A DNA stretch of 64,000 nucleotides from Tetrastigma voinierianum (taxonomy: Eukaryota; Streptophyta; Magnoliopsida; Vitales; Vitaceae). Position numbers and translations under genes: made by a program. Location: NCBI GenBank assembly GCA_016808115.1, contig JAEQBH010004688.1:124001-188000 (forward strand), written 5' to 3'. The stretch's first letter is position 1. Every line of letters starts with the position of its first letter. The notes under the pieces were generated by a model. It saw nothing but the letters and a program-made list of their open reading frames with translations, ran no database searches and was not told where the DNA came from. Below are positions 11,737 to 22,591 of this stretch, piece after piece.

Positions 11737-13916
11737 TGTAAAACACGAGAAAATTATAAATTTTCAAGAAAAATGGCAAAAAAAAAAAAAAATTGCCAAA
11801 ATGGTTCTCAGGGAAGCCTAGAAAATTCACTAGATCTCAGATGATGAAATGGATTTCACCGTTGGATTTGTCTTGCGAAATCTAGTTACCTAGAAAATTT
11901 TCGTTGAATTCCGAGACAATCGGATTTTTCACGATTTTCGAGGTAATGGGAGTCTAGTGACTCCCAGGGATGAGATTTTTACAAGAATTTTGGCGAGTTA
12001 GGAAATAACTCAAGTTAAGTTCATTTAAAATAAATTGAACTTGAATCGGAACCGAAAATAAATTGTTTCGGGGTAGGAACGGATCCGAGCGAGGATCGTG
12101 ACACGTGGCGCTTTAAGAGCCACTCATCAACTTAAATCAAGATAGACAAAAGGAGGGAGAAAAGGAAAAAAAAAGCTCATTTTTAAGGCTGGTATCCGGT
12201 AGTGAGAGAGAAGAAGAGAGAGAGAAGCTCCAACTTCTCTCTACGATCTATGAAGATCGGGTGGTCATCTTCCGACGGGCCAAGGTTTAAAGTCGGAGTA
12301 CTCGGTGAGGGCTACACGTGTATACTAGAAACTCAAAGTTTAGCCAAGGTTTTGCACGGAAGGTTCGCGAAGTCGAAAGCTTCGGGTTCAGGAAGTGTTC
12401 ACAAAAGCTTTGGTCGGTTATCGACGAGATGTGAGTTCTTCCCCCACTTTTGGTTATTTTCCATTCTAGGGGCTGTTTGGTTGAGTTTTAATGCCCTAAA
12501 GGGGATGTTTGGCCGTTTTTTTCCCTAAGGGGATGTTTGGCCGTTGTTTTCCCTAAGGGGATGTTTGGCAAAATAATGGGTTACGTAAATAGTGCCCTGT
12601 TTTGATCCTATATAATGTCCCGTTTTTGGGGCTGATTTTCGGTTAGAAAAAAACTAGAATTTGGACTAGTATCCTTCAATGAAATTACAGCTCTTCGAGG
12701 AGCTTGATATTAGGCTTTTGAATCCACCAAATCGGACCTTATAACTCAAGTTATGGTCCGTTTTTCGGGCGCACAAAGCTGCCTGATTTTAGTAGAACCT
12801 CTTTGTCCAGTTTTGGATAATTTTTGGTTGGGAAAAAAAAAGAGAATTTAGACTAGTATCCTTCAAGGAAATTGTAACTCTATCTGAGAAATTGATGTTA
12901 GGCTTTTGAATCACCCAAATCGAACCTCTATAACCCAATTTATTGTTCGTTTTTCGGGACTGCTACAACTTACGTTGTTAAATGATTTGTGTCCAGATTT
13001 TTGCTACAATTGATATATGATTGTAGTATATCATTGCTTGAACTGAGTGATATACTTGGTTGAAATTGTGTGGAAGTCAAATTGTGTGTTCTAATGGTTT
13101 GGCTTGTGATGTGTTTGTGTATGAACAAGGCCATTGCATGGCTTGGTTGTAGGCTATTTGTGGACATGGTGTCACAATTAAGCCTAGAGTATAATATAAG
13201 TCATTGTTTGATTGGTGATGGCTTGCAGATGTCAATATATGTGTGTATAATATGTTTACATGCATTGTGTAGTTTATTTGGAAATTGTATGTTATTTGAT
13301 ATGATTGTCCAAATGATGCATGGGTATTATGCATGGTTTAAAATGTCCATATAGCACTCATCCATATATATGGCATGGTATAGGCATGGAATGACATAAT
13401 TGCATTTCATATGCATGAGGACATCGCATTAAATGGGTGTGTGTACATGGTCATAATCATTCATCATTCTTGATGAGTGGGTGGGTGGTGAGCTCGGTAC
13501 TTTGGACTACGTGCAATGGAGTCTCACAGGTGCATTTCATAACTTTGAATAAAGCTGTTTATCGGAGACTGTCCAATGCTTTTGAATAAAGCGGTTTATT
13601 GGAAACGTCAATACTTTGATTAAAAATTTGTTTATCGGAGAAGCATCCTAATGCTTTAAATTAAACTATTTATGAAAATTGTCAATGCTTTTGAATAATG
13701 CTGTTTATCGGAGATTGTCCAATGACTTTGAATAAAACGGTTTATCGGAGCGGAGGATGTCCAATGAGTTTTAAAAACAAAAAGCTTTTGATTTGGATAA
13801 AGGGTCATTAGGTGAAACACCAATGATAAATTTTTACACTTGGCATAAGCATGTGTAAGGGAGTCGGTGAGGACTCGTGTTAAAGGCATGGTGAGTGACA
13901 CTTTATTCATGGCATG
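11737..13916 (+). repeat. Chromovirus 3' LTR, left part (LTR1)
   Basis: Starts TGTAAAACACG after the polypurine tract. Landmarks are GATCTCAGATGATGAAATGG near 11840, a GA-rich tract at about 12145-12235, tandem GGGGATGTTTGGCCG units at about 12470-12570, and a tandem array at 13537-13775. It is interrupted at about 13916 by a second LTR of the same type and resumes at 28069. The two parts together make about 2.8 kb. Confidence 0.75.
13537..13775 (+). repeat. Tandem array of TTTGAATAAAGCGGTTTATCGGAG-type units in LTR1
   Basis: About six degenerate units of 34-40 bp, each with CTTTGAATAAA, TTTATCGGAG and GTCCAATG elements; unit starts fall near 13543, 13580, 13614, 13654, 13690 and 13726. Shorter, about 27-bp, TATCGGAG...TGTCCAAT units lie in the same relative place in the CpG-rich LTRs (26690-26845, and minus 32105-32310). 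Confidence 0.75.
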
Positions 13917-14834
13917 TGTGAAACTCGGAAAAAATATAATTTTTCTGAAAAATGGCAAAAATAATAAAATTTCCAGAATGCTTCAAGGAAGCTTGGAAAA
14001 TTCTCTAGATCTCGGATGATGAAATAGATTTCACCGTTGGATTCGTCTCAATCTAGTTGCTTAGAAAGATTTCATCGAATTTCGAGATAGTCGGATTCAG
14101 GGTAGGAATGAATCCGAGCAAGGATCGCGTGACACGTGACGCCTTGAGGGCCATACATTTAACTTAAAAATAAGTTAGAAGAAAAACAAAAAGAAAGAAA
14201 GGGAGGAAAAAGAGAGAAAAAAACACGAAGAGAAGAGAGAGAGAGGAGAGAGAAGCTCTACCTTCTCTCTAAGATCTGCGGAGCTCGGGTGGTCGTCTCG
14301 CGTCGGGCCAAGACTTAAAGTCGGAGTACTCGTCGAGGGCAACGTGTGGACATCGAAAAGTCCAAGTTTCGTCGAGGTTTCGCGCGGGAGTTTCATGAAG
14401 TCGAAAGCTTCGGGTTCAAGAAGTGTCCGTGGGCCTCGAGGCGTTGCTCACACTCTAAGAGGTAGGGATTCTTCCTAATTTGGTTTATTTTCCATTATAG
14501 GGGCTGTTTGGTTGAGTTTTAATGCCCTAAGGGGCTGTTTGGCCGTTTTTGCCCTAAGGGGCTATTTGGCAAATTATTGGGTTATGGGAATAGTGCCATG
14601 TTTTGACTTTATATGATGTCCAGTTTTTGGGGCTAATTTTTGGTTAGAAAAAGGGAGAATTTGGACTAGTATCCCTCAAGGAACTTGTAGCTCTATCTGA
14701 GAACTTAATGTTAGGCTTTTGAATCACCTAAATCGAACCTCCATAACTCAAGTTATGGTCCATTTTTCGGGACTGCCATAGCTTAGGCTGTTTAATGAAT
14801 TATGTCAAGATTTTTGCCACAATTGGTATATGAT
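13917..14834 (+). repeat. Second chromovirus-type LTR, left part (LTR2)
   Basis: Begins TGTGAAACTCGG and aligns along its length to LTR1: GATCTCGGATGATGAAAT near 14011, GA-rich tract 14176-14262, GGGGCTGTTTGG units near 14500-14570, ATTGGTATATGAT at the right end. It ends at the ATGAT target duplication of the Athila-like insertion and resumes at 24118. No internal region is attached, so it is probably a solo LTR. Confidence 0.75.
14830..14834. repeat. Target-site duplication ATGAT, left copy
   Basis: Five bases directly before the TG of the left LTR. The matching copy is 24118-24122. The uninterrupted target is visible in LTR1 near 13010-13030 (ATATATGATTGTAGTATATC), which confirms the insertion point. 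Confidence 0.9.
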
Positions 14835-16395
14835 TGATTCGTGCCACGGTAGGGTGATCCGGAATCAACAATATTTGTTTCCTATCTTTCCATCCCTCTG
14901 CCAGTAGTCGAAGCTGCTGCGATTATAGCGGTCTAGAGATTCGAACACGGGGATGAGTTTCATCCACGAATGATCGCATCAATGTTTGAAAATGGTGAGA
15001 CTTTTGTTTGGACTTTTGGATTTGGTTAAAAGCGGGGAGTTGGTTGATCTTGGATAGTGATATTAAAAGGAAAGTGTGAAATGAGTAACCTTGAAGGCTT
15101 GGGTCACTAGCAGCCGATAACATAGGGATCACAGTGTCCTCGGGTTATTTCCTCGCATTAGAGACCAAATGACATATAGTCAAAGCCAAAAACCGAATCT
15201 TTATTTAGCTATAAAACCCTAACCTTAGAAGACCACTCCTATTTGAGTCAAATCAAATGCAAGCATTCAATGTTCAGTCAGGTTGAAACCACAGCATTTA
15301 ACCTCATTTCAATGGCTCGTAAATATCTAAAAGAATCTCGGTCATCTACACCATTAAGAATGCTTGAACCTAAACTTTATGACAAGTATTGACCAAAAGA
15401 AAGACATTAAATGACATTAAACCCCTAGTTTTGGAAAGTTTGGAACCATAAATACGATCTTGTATCATTTAAAGCATGAGGACAACTCTGTTGTGAAACC
15501 AAGCTAGCAACCACATCTTCCAAGGCTTTAAAGCAGCCAAGCATCGCAGTTGTCATCTTCAAGGAGGTGTGTTTGGCGTAGAAAATGAGAAGAGGAGAGA
15601 GAAGAGAGCAAAATAAAACCTAAAATGAAAAGCTGCGGGAAACTTGCATAAAAATGGAAAAGTTAGGGTTACAAAGTTGTAGGGGACTTATATAGTCAAC
15701 CCTAATGTGTGAAATGACAAAAATGCCTAAAATATAAAATTACAATAGGGACAAAATGGTAATTAATCAAAACGTGGTCGTTTGGAACCAAAAATATCAA
15801 AAACACAGGGGCTGGGATTTTGCTATGCAGGAAATTTCGCTAGCATAGCGAAAATTTCGCTATGCTAGCGAAATTTCGCTAGCCTAGCGAAATTCACAAA
15901 GAATAAGCGAAAATGAAAAGTTTAGAAGTATGAGCGGTAAATTTTGCTAAGCTAGCGAGAAATTTCGCTAGCTGTGAAAATTTCACATAGCGAGAATTTA
16001 TTTAGGATGCGAAATTTTCGCTATGATGCGGAAATTTTCACGATCTAGCGAGAAATTTTCGCAATGCATAGCGAAATTTCTGCATTCCACCATTCCTCCT
16101 CGCATTGCTTCCTGCATGGTTTCTTCATCATTTTGTCTTCAATTCTTCACTGCATCTTGACATTTCATCGCCTCAGCTTGGTGAAATCATCGAGGATTCT
16201 CACATTGACTCAATAAGAAGCCAAGCTCGCTAGCAGTTCCCAGATCTATGAAACTATCGAAACAATCTCGAGCATAAATTAGAAGCACTAAGTGGACACA
16301 CACATGACAATTGGCTTAATTCATATGATTGGTGCGCAAAAGTACTCAAACCTATCTTGAATAGGGCTCAAAAATAGCACTTTTGAGCACTGTCA
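14835..16395 (-). repeat. 3' LTR of element B
   Basis: Begins on the plus strand as TGATTCGTGCCACGG and ends GAGCACTGTCA, degenerate against GGGCACTAATCA in the partner LTR. In element sense a TATATAAG box lies near 15690 and the GCGAAATTTCGC-type array at 15820-16085. 1561 bp. Confidence 0.88.
15820..16085 (-). repeat. GCGAAATTTCGCTAGC palindrome array in the left LTR
   Basis: At least eight copies of GCGAAA/TTTCGC half-sites, many joined as CTAGCGAAATTTCGCTAG-like palindromes of 16-18 bp, for example around 15838-15890. The array is upstream of the TATA box in element sense. The same region in the partner LTR (23565-23785) is present but scrambled in detail. Confidence 0.85.
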
Positions 16396-17690
16396 CCTAA
16401 CCCGACAGGTGCTAGTCCCTTAGCAATGCTAAAAACAATAAAGGTATGCATCTTTGTGTTTTTTACAAAGAGATGTTTATAGTTTCAAAAAAAGAATATG
16501 TATGAGTAAACTTTACCTTTAGTATGAACAATTTACACCACATTATGGCTTAGGCATGAAGAACAAAAACCATATAAGAACAAGGTTTAGGGCAACATCG
16601 GTTCCAAGGAAGTCCTTTGAACTTCCCTGACATCTAATGATTCCTGAGTGACCGGCAGGCCAATAAATTGCAGCTATTCCCTCCCCCAACCCTAGCCTAC
16701 CATGGCCTTAAATTGTTGACCAACCTAAATAGGACTATCTACTCTCTTATTTCTTCCTTTATTGCACTGTAGGGTGCAATGCTAAAAACTCATTGCACGA
16801 AAGTCGTGTAACGGGGTCCTGGAGATGACTCCCAACGAATAAGGTTTAGGGCATCAAGCGAGGATCAGCGACCACAAACTCTACGGGCTTAGCTCACGGA
16901 CTTGAATGACCGAGAATTAAGCACACCTACAACTTGCTAAACTTCACCCATCCACTGGAGTGTAGCGAACACTAAGTCGGTGACTCTGACGATTAAGGTT
17001 TAGGGCATCGGGCTTTAAAGGCTTTCACCATATACCCCTCGGACCGTGTTCAGGTTTCAAGGCAAAGCGTCACGACTTTTATTCTTCTTTTTTCTTCTTT
17101 TCTTTTTCTTTTTGCTTTTTCTTTTCTTTTTCATTTGGAAGACTACATTGGTCTTCATACATGAGTAACCTGAGCCTATTATGGGCCGTCGGCTTGAATT
17201 TAAAATGAAACTGCAAGTGGAAAGAGGTATATAGCTTCTCAACCTATTGGCACAATCTGGAGTGTAGTGTGTGTGAATTAGCTAAGGGGGGAATGTTCAA
17301 GGTTGAACATCTTTGAAACCTCAATTGACCAAAGCTAAATCATGCATGGAATTGTTCTAACGTGGGTAACATACAGGCTTCAATTCTTGATTAAAGGCAA
17401 GAGTAGAAACACAAAATGCAGGTACAAAAATGATTTGCAAAAGTGTAATAAACTGTAAATAATGCTATAAAGCTTTTGATATAACCAAAGTGGCTAATAC
17501 ATGCTTAATATAGCTAAATATGACAAAAATATCACTGCCTACTATTGGCTAATACATGAATCTATCTGAAAATGAGTAGGCGATTGATAAAAATTTGAAA
17601 ATAGTACAAAACATGATAGAAGACACTCCTAACTCTAACTTTTCCTCCCAACCAAAGTATAAACACGTCTCATTGGAAAGAGCTAGAGAA
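16396..17690 (-). other. Polypurine tract and 3' noncoding module of element B
   Basis: In element sense the polypurine tract is TGTCGGGTTAGG (16396-16407 region), adjoining the LTR. The conserved module with two TGCCCTAAACC...GAGTCA blocks lies at about 16800-17050, next to an A/G-rich tract (17075-17135 as T/C on plus). The rest (17140-17690) shows no ORF with family support. Confidence 0.65.
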
Positions 17691-19575
17691 AGGTGTGACC
17701 TCACTCTCGGAATTGAGTGATTGGATCGAAGAATTTGTCGGCCTGGCGCACCGACATGTCTAAGGAGGCTGGCGTTGTGGACTCATCTCGATGTGCCAAA
17801 CACGGCGGGAGGCGAGGTGGCTCATGATACGAAGAAGCATGGCATCATTGTGCTATATAGTGGCCTCGGCTGGGCCAACCTCGGTCAGCGATGCTGTGTA
17901 GTAACCCGATAAACAAAGCGACATCCATGCGTTGCTAGCTTCCTCGGCCCGACGCAAGACATGCTCCGGAGAATGTTGCGCTATATATGAAGGGCCAGGA
18001 GTGTCAGCAGGGGTTGGGGCCGAAGGAGGTGGAGGAGGAGATGGAGGAGACGAATCTGGCACTGGGCTCCTACCCATCTCTACCTCTACCTCGAGGGCGG
18101 ATCATCCTCGGGGGATCCTCTGTACCTCATCCCAGGTGCCTCCTCTGATCCTGGCTGCTTCCGGAGGGAGAAAGGTCGGCATGGTCAGGATCGCTCTAAG
18201 GGCGGGGCTGGGGCATCGGATCCTCCTCTCGATCACGGGGCTCCTCAGGAATCCCCCGGATGCTCCCGGGACTGGCTCGGCAAGCGCGGCATCAGCAATG
18301 GTAAACCCTGCGCTCGAACCGGGCCCTTGCGGGTGGACCTTATCCTCAAAGTGCGAGTGGGGCGGCGGTCATGACCGGCTCGGAGGGAGCGGGCGAATCC
18401 CTCGAAGGGTCCCGGTGCATGGCCTCAGTATAGCTCCCTATGTGAGCGTAATGCTTCAAACGGGAACAAGGCTGGTCGACGGGTGATCATGAGAAGCATC
18501 GAGGTGGAAAGCGCCTCCCGGGAAGAGTGCAGTCGTAGTGGCTGTCTGTAGTGAGACAATGAGACCATCTCGGTTGTGTCGGCTGTGGCCAATCTTGATA
18601 TCCTCTGAATTGGCTGCTGTTTGTGAGCCATCACGAGCTGAAATATTATTTGCTTGGAGTACTCCGGTGATCGTAATGGTGAATCGGAGCTCGACGGACT
18701 TCGAGTACTCTCGGGGAAGTCATGGGTGAGTAGGCGAAGCACCGCTGGGGGATAATAAAAGCGCCGCGGTGTCATAAATGGCGGCGAAGTCACTGGCATT
18801 GATCGACCCTCGTAGGTCTACGAGCTAGGGGTCGACGGTCGATCTTTGGCATGTCATAATAGGTCTCCCCATGGAAATCTCTGTCGTGCAGATCTACATT
18901 CCCCGGAATCGAGGTCCCAGTGAACAACGACCGCCTAATCCTCGAGGTCGGCGATAGATGAGGCGATGAGCTCTCCTGGCAGGGGAATGGCGAGTGAGAT
19001 ATCGAGGACTCCACACGGGCGATGTCGGGGCCCGGCTTGGAGAACCTCCCTACGTCGTCTCACGAGGCAGGGAGGGCCGGGGTCCCAATACTCGTGCGTA
19101 CTTCCCGAATCCACTGAGGCTCCTTAGGAATAGTGAGGCACATATCACATGCAGGTGCTAAATCTAACCACGGGCCTAAAGCGGGAACCCACCTGAGTAC
19201 GTACCATGCGCCAGTCGAGTGCGCGAGGGCGAGGAAGCAGGGCTTCGAGTGTAAGAGACACGGCTAGGAGGGCGAGTCTTGCTCTGACGGCCGAACAGGG
19301 GCTCGGCGGTTGCGGGCTCGGATGGAGACACGAGTGGGGGAACATTGGTGAGTGGCTGAGACCGGCGGCGCAGGCTAAGTGAGTGGGAGCTGGGGCGAGG
19401 GCATGCGCGGTTGGTGGCCGGAGGCGGTGTCTTTGACGTTGGATGCAACCGGGGCTCAGGGCCGGCGCGGGGCCTGAGAACGAGAGGCTCGGTGCTGGTG
19501 GCTCGCGGCAGTGGCGCTCGGGGCTCCAGCGTGGTGGGCGAGGGGAAGGGGTGGGGCGTGGGTGTGAGGCGAAAA
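17690..19575 (-). pseudogene. Extra 3' ORF of Athila-like element, copy B
   Basis: Minus strand. The recognisable blocks are VDLHDRDFHGETYYDMP near 18905-18850 and MTPRRFYYP near 18770, aligning to RDFHGEVYYDLP and MVPRQYYYAR of copy A. The N-terminal part (19575-19100) is Pro/Ser/Arg-rich with no clear start; the family ATG seems lost in the GC-rich sequence. The C-terminal part (18400-17700) is only loosely similar. Many frame changes. GC content is markedly higher than in the flanking LTR, as in the other copies. Confidence 0.6.
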
Positions 19576-19994
19576 TGAGGCCCCCGCCTTTTTATGGGGC
19601 GGTGGTGGTGAAGAGCCCGAGGCCAATTTAGCTACAATAGCGAAATCCTTCCCAACTAGACTCCATCCCCTTGAAGTAATTTTCACATTTAGGTAGGCAA
19701 AATAAAAAAAATCAAAAATTATTATTTTAACATATTTCTAAAAATAAAAAAAATATAAAATTAAGATACAATTACTAAAAAGGGAAGTTACTAAAAATAG
19801 CATACTATGAAAATTGACCAATTTAAAGCAAAAACCAAAAATTTTTTGAGCTGTAATTTGGTTTTAGTGAACACCAAACCAGCTCAATTTCACTGATTTG
19901 CTCATGGAGGGTCAAGGAGGAGGAGCTCCTTAACCCAGACCGGTGGCTTTGTCTTCAAACCTTCATGCTTGGTCCATTCTTGTTGATTTTCTCC
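19576..19994 (-). promoter_or_regulatory. Spacer upstream of extra ORF in element B
   Basis: In element sense: AT-rich stretch (19990-19690), GATTTCGCTATTGTAGC half-palindrome (19630-19646) and a CCATAAAAAGG TATA-like box (about 19588-19598), then the extra ORF. GGAGCTCCTCCTCC near 19925 matches the spacer start of the copy at 63505, showing a shared junction that lacks RT and integrase. Confidence 0.4.
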
Positions 19995-20470
19995 TCACTG
20001 GGTGATTTTGAGTGACCCGATGGCTTCTGCATTTGGGTCGTGACGAGCTTCGCCAGTCCCTTGATTGCCATTTTCCACTGGCTTGTGCTTGTTACTCAAG
20101 TGAAAAATATTGAGCTCAATCATGTTGCCAAATGTGGTATGACTCCATTTGACGATGTGGTGCATTGGCGGTGGCAATGGTCTTCAGGGATAAGGGTGGC
20201 ATGATTGGGCCCACTTGCTGTGGCTGGTATCAAGAAGCACTACAAAGTCTTTGGATAGTAGAATTTGTCCACCTTTACCAAAACATCCTCAACTATTCCC
20301 TTAGGAATCTTCACCGATCGGTCGGCCAATGATAGAGTAATGTTGGTAGGCTTGAGCTCCCCTAAACCTAACTGCTTATACACTGAGTATGGCAGTAGGT
20401 TTACACTGGCTCCCAAATCTAGCAGTGCTTTGTCTATGCAAGTCCCACCAATGTTGAACTGAAATTGTGG
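19995..20470 (-). pseudogene. Aspartic protease of element B
   Basis: Element-sense reading from about 20465 gives FNIGGTCIDKALLDLGASVN with the catalytic DLGA, then LGELKPTNITLSLADRS, KIPKGIVEDVLVKVDKFYYP, and after a gap GNMIELNIFHLSNKHK. The block usually reading LGRPFLATSNAI is deleted near 20200, so the enzyme is shortened as well as frame-shifted. It cleaves Gag-Pol in intact relatives. Confidence 0.75.
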
Positions 20471-22330
20471 TCCACGGATCCTTGTATTTGGCCCGGGGTA
20501 TTGCTCTGGATTATGACTTGCTTTCGGTTAGATTTCTTTTGATGCCTAGCCCTTTCTTGGTGTGCATAGGTCGTAGAACTTTTATAAGTTGGGACTTGCT
20601 TAATCATGTCGAGCAGTGGAATGTTTACCTTCACTTGCCTTAGCACTTCCCAAATTTCAGCTTGGTTTGGGATTTTTTTCTTGCCTCTTAGTGCTTGGGG
20701 AAATGGAGGGGGCATGCTTTCTTATTTGGATCCTCACTGACTCTTACCTTTTCAGGCTCAGCTCCCTTTTCCTTGCATGTTTCTTCAGCAGTCATGGGCA
20801 CTGGTTGCTCTATCTCTTTTCCACTCCTTAGAGTGATGATAGCTTTCACTTCATCCATCCCTGAGTTGCTGGATGAACCTACCTCATGGATCCCCTTTGG
20901 ATTTGGCAATGTTTGGGAAGGGAACCTTCCTCCCTCACAACATCTCAGCCCGATTTGTTGATCTTTGTGATTGAATACTGAAGGTTGTCAATTTTCTGAT
21001 TAAGATTGCTCTCAAGCCCATCTATTCTTTTATTCAGTTTACTTTACCGCGGTATCAATTCTTTGCATAATTAATACGTTGATCACCTTTTGTTTTCTTC
21101 ACAAAATTGCTACCACCTTGCTCAAATTCAATATAGCTTGTTCAACGGGGAGAAGTGGATGATGATGGGTGTGGTTGAGATGAAGACAAGCGTTGTTTTG
21201 CACCGGGGGGCACATAGACAGGGGAGTTAGGTTTCCAGGAGAGATTGGGGTGATTCTTCCAAGGTGGGTTATGCGTATTACCGTATGGGGCATTAGGTTA
21301 TGGCTTGTGGCGCGGCGTTAGCATGCTCGACATGAATCCTTCCTTTGAGGGGCATTCGGATAGTGTTCTCACAGATGGACGGTGGGCTGACAATTGATGC
21401 ATGGATTGGCTTGTGCGATGACTGGAGTCCCGCGCTGGCAGCTTCATGGAGCCTTTTTCCCTTCCGATTCTTCCATGCTTCCCTAGTTAGGGTTGATATT
21501 CTTGCTTTCATTTCCATATCTTCGGAAGGTGCATAAATGCCTCACTTTGGTGGGTCGAAGAGCTTCATTCTTTCGACTTCCCTTGGATTCGGTTCATCCC
21601 AAGCCTTGGAAGTTTCGGCCACATAATTCAAAGAAATCATAGCCCCGTCTGGATTTTTGCTAAAAAATCACACCACCACACTATGGTTTCAACGAGTTGC
21701 TTCATGGCGAGGACATACCATTATAGAAATGATTCATAGCATCCATGTATCAAAACCATGGTGGGGACATGCGATGATGGTATCCATGAACCTCCCAACA
21801 ACGATGAATTTCTCATTGTCTTAGGCCCCGGTAAGTGTAGATCTGTCTCTTCAAGTTGTTGGTCTTGGTTGCCTTGAAGAATTTCTTAAAAACTGGCTTG
21901 AAGTTCGGCCCGATTCTAATCGTTCTCGGCCTCGGTGGGTGAGCCATATTTTGGCTTGTCCTTGAGGTTAACGGGAATGCCTTCAAGTTCAACACAATTC
22001 CATATCTATAATCTCCTAAAAGTTATGCATACTTCCTCAAAATCCCGTATGTGTGAATATGGATTTTCATTCTCCATACCATGAAATGTGGGAAGCAAGG
22101 GCACTAGGTAGGGTCTCACTGCTACATCCTCAGCAGGAGGTATGATGTAGGAAGGAGCACTCACTCTAGGAGGGTGTATGTGATCCCTCATCGACCGTAT
22201 GCCGTTGATTCATAGTGCTGAGCCGACTTACTGCTCGTAGAGGATCCATTTGGTCACCGTGGTACACCGATTTCACAACCTGCTCAACCCGGTGCACTAC
22301 TCTTTGCACCCACCCGATATCCTCGTCCTA
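20471..22330 (-). pseudogene. Gag of element B
   Basis: Minus strand, several frames. N-terminal part 22191-22006 reads PSYIIPPAEDVAVRPYL and LLPTFHGMENENPYSHIRDFEE; then LKAFPL near 21990 and KKFFKATKTNNLKRQIYTY near 21850, the capsid core also seen in the composite's gag; then the AIITLRSGKEIEQPVP linker near 20830 and LDMIKQVPTY near 20610. The central capsid part (21800-21500) is badly decayed. It would build the virus-like particle. Confidence 0.75.
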
Positions 22331-22591
22331 AGCCGCATAAACACCTCGTTACACAAAAGGAAACAAAACAAAGAACACAAACAAAGCTTGCCAAAGAAAG
22401 GTTAGCCAGAACAAAAACTCGACTCGTAAAATAAAACAAAGGCAAGAATCGCTAAGTGAAGAAAACTCAAGTAGCTTCCCGCACACTTAATTCAAAAAAG
22501 GACTGAAGTCACCAACACTTGTAATGTGGATTAAGCAAGTACACATCAACCATCATACGTAGCCTGGGCACCATCCCGCAACGACGCCATT
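22331..22591 (-). other. Primer-binding site and leader of element B
   Basis: Directly inside the 5' LTR, element sense reads ATGGCGTCGTTGCGGGATGG (22590-22571 region), a match to the TGGCGCCGTTGCCGGGG site complementary to tRNA-Asp that is usual in Athila-type elements, with a C-to-T and a G/C change. The remaining leader has no ORF. Confidence 0.7.

Noticed and set aside
15820..16085. CRISPR-like or satellite array
   Set aside because: The repeat is a short palindrome with irregular spacing inside a plant LTR; no unique equal-length spacers exist.
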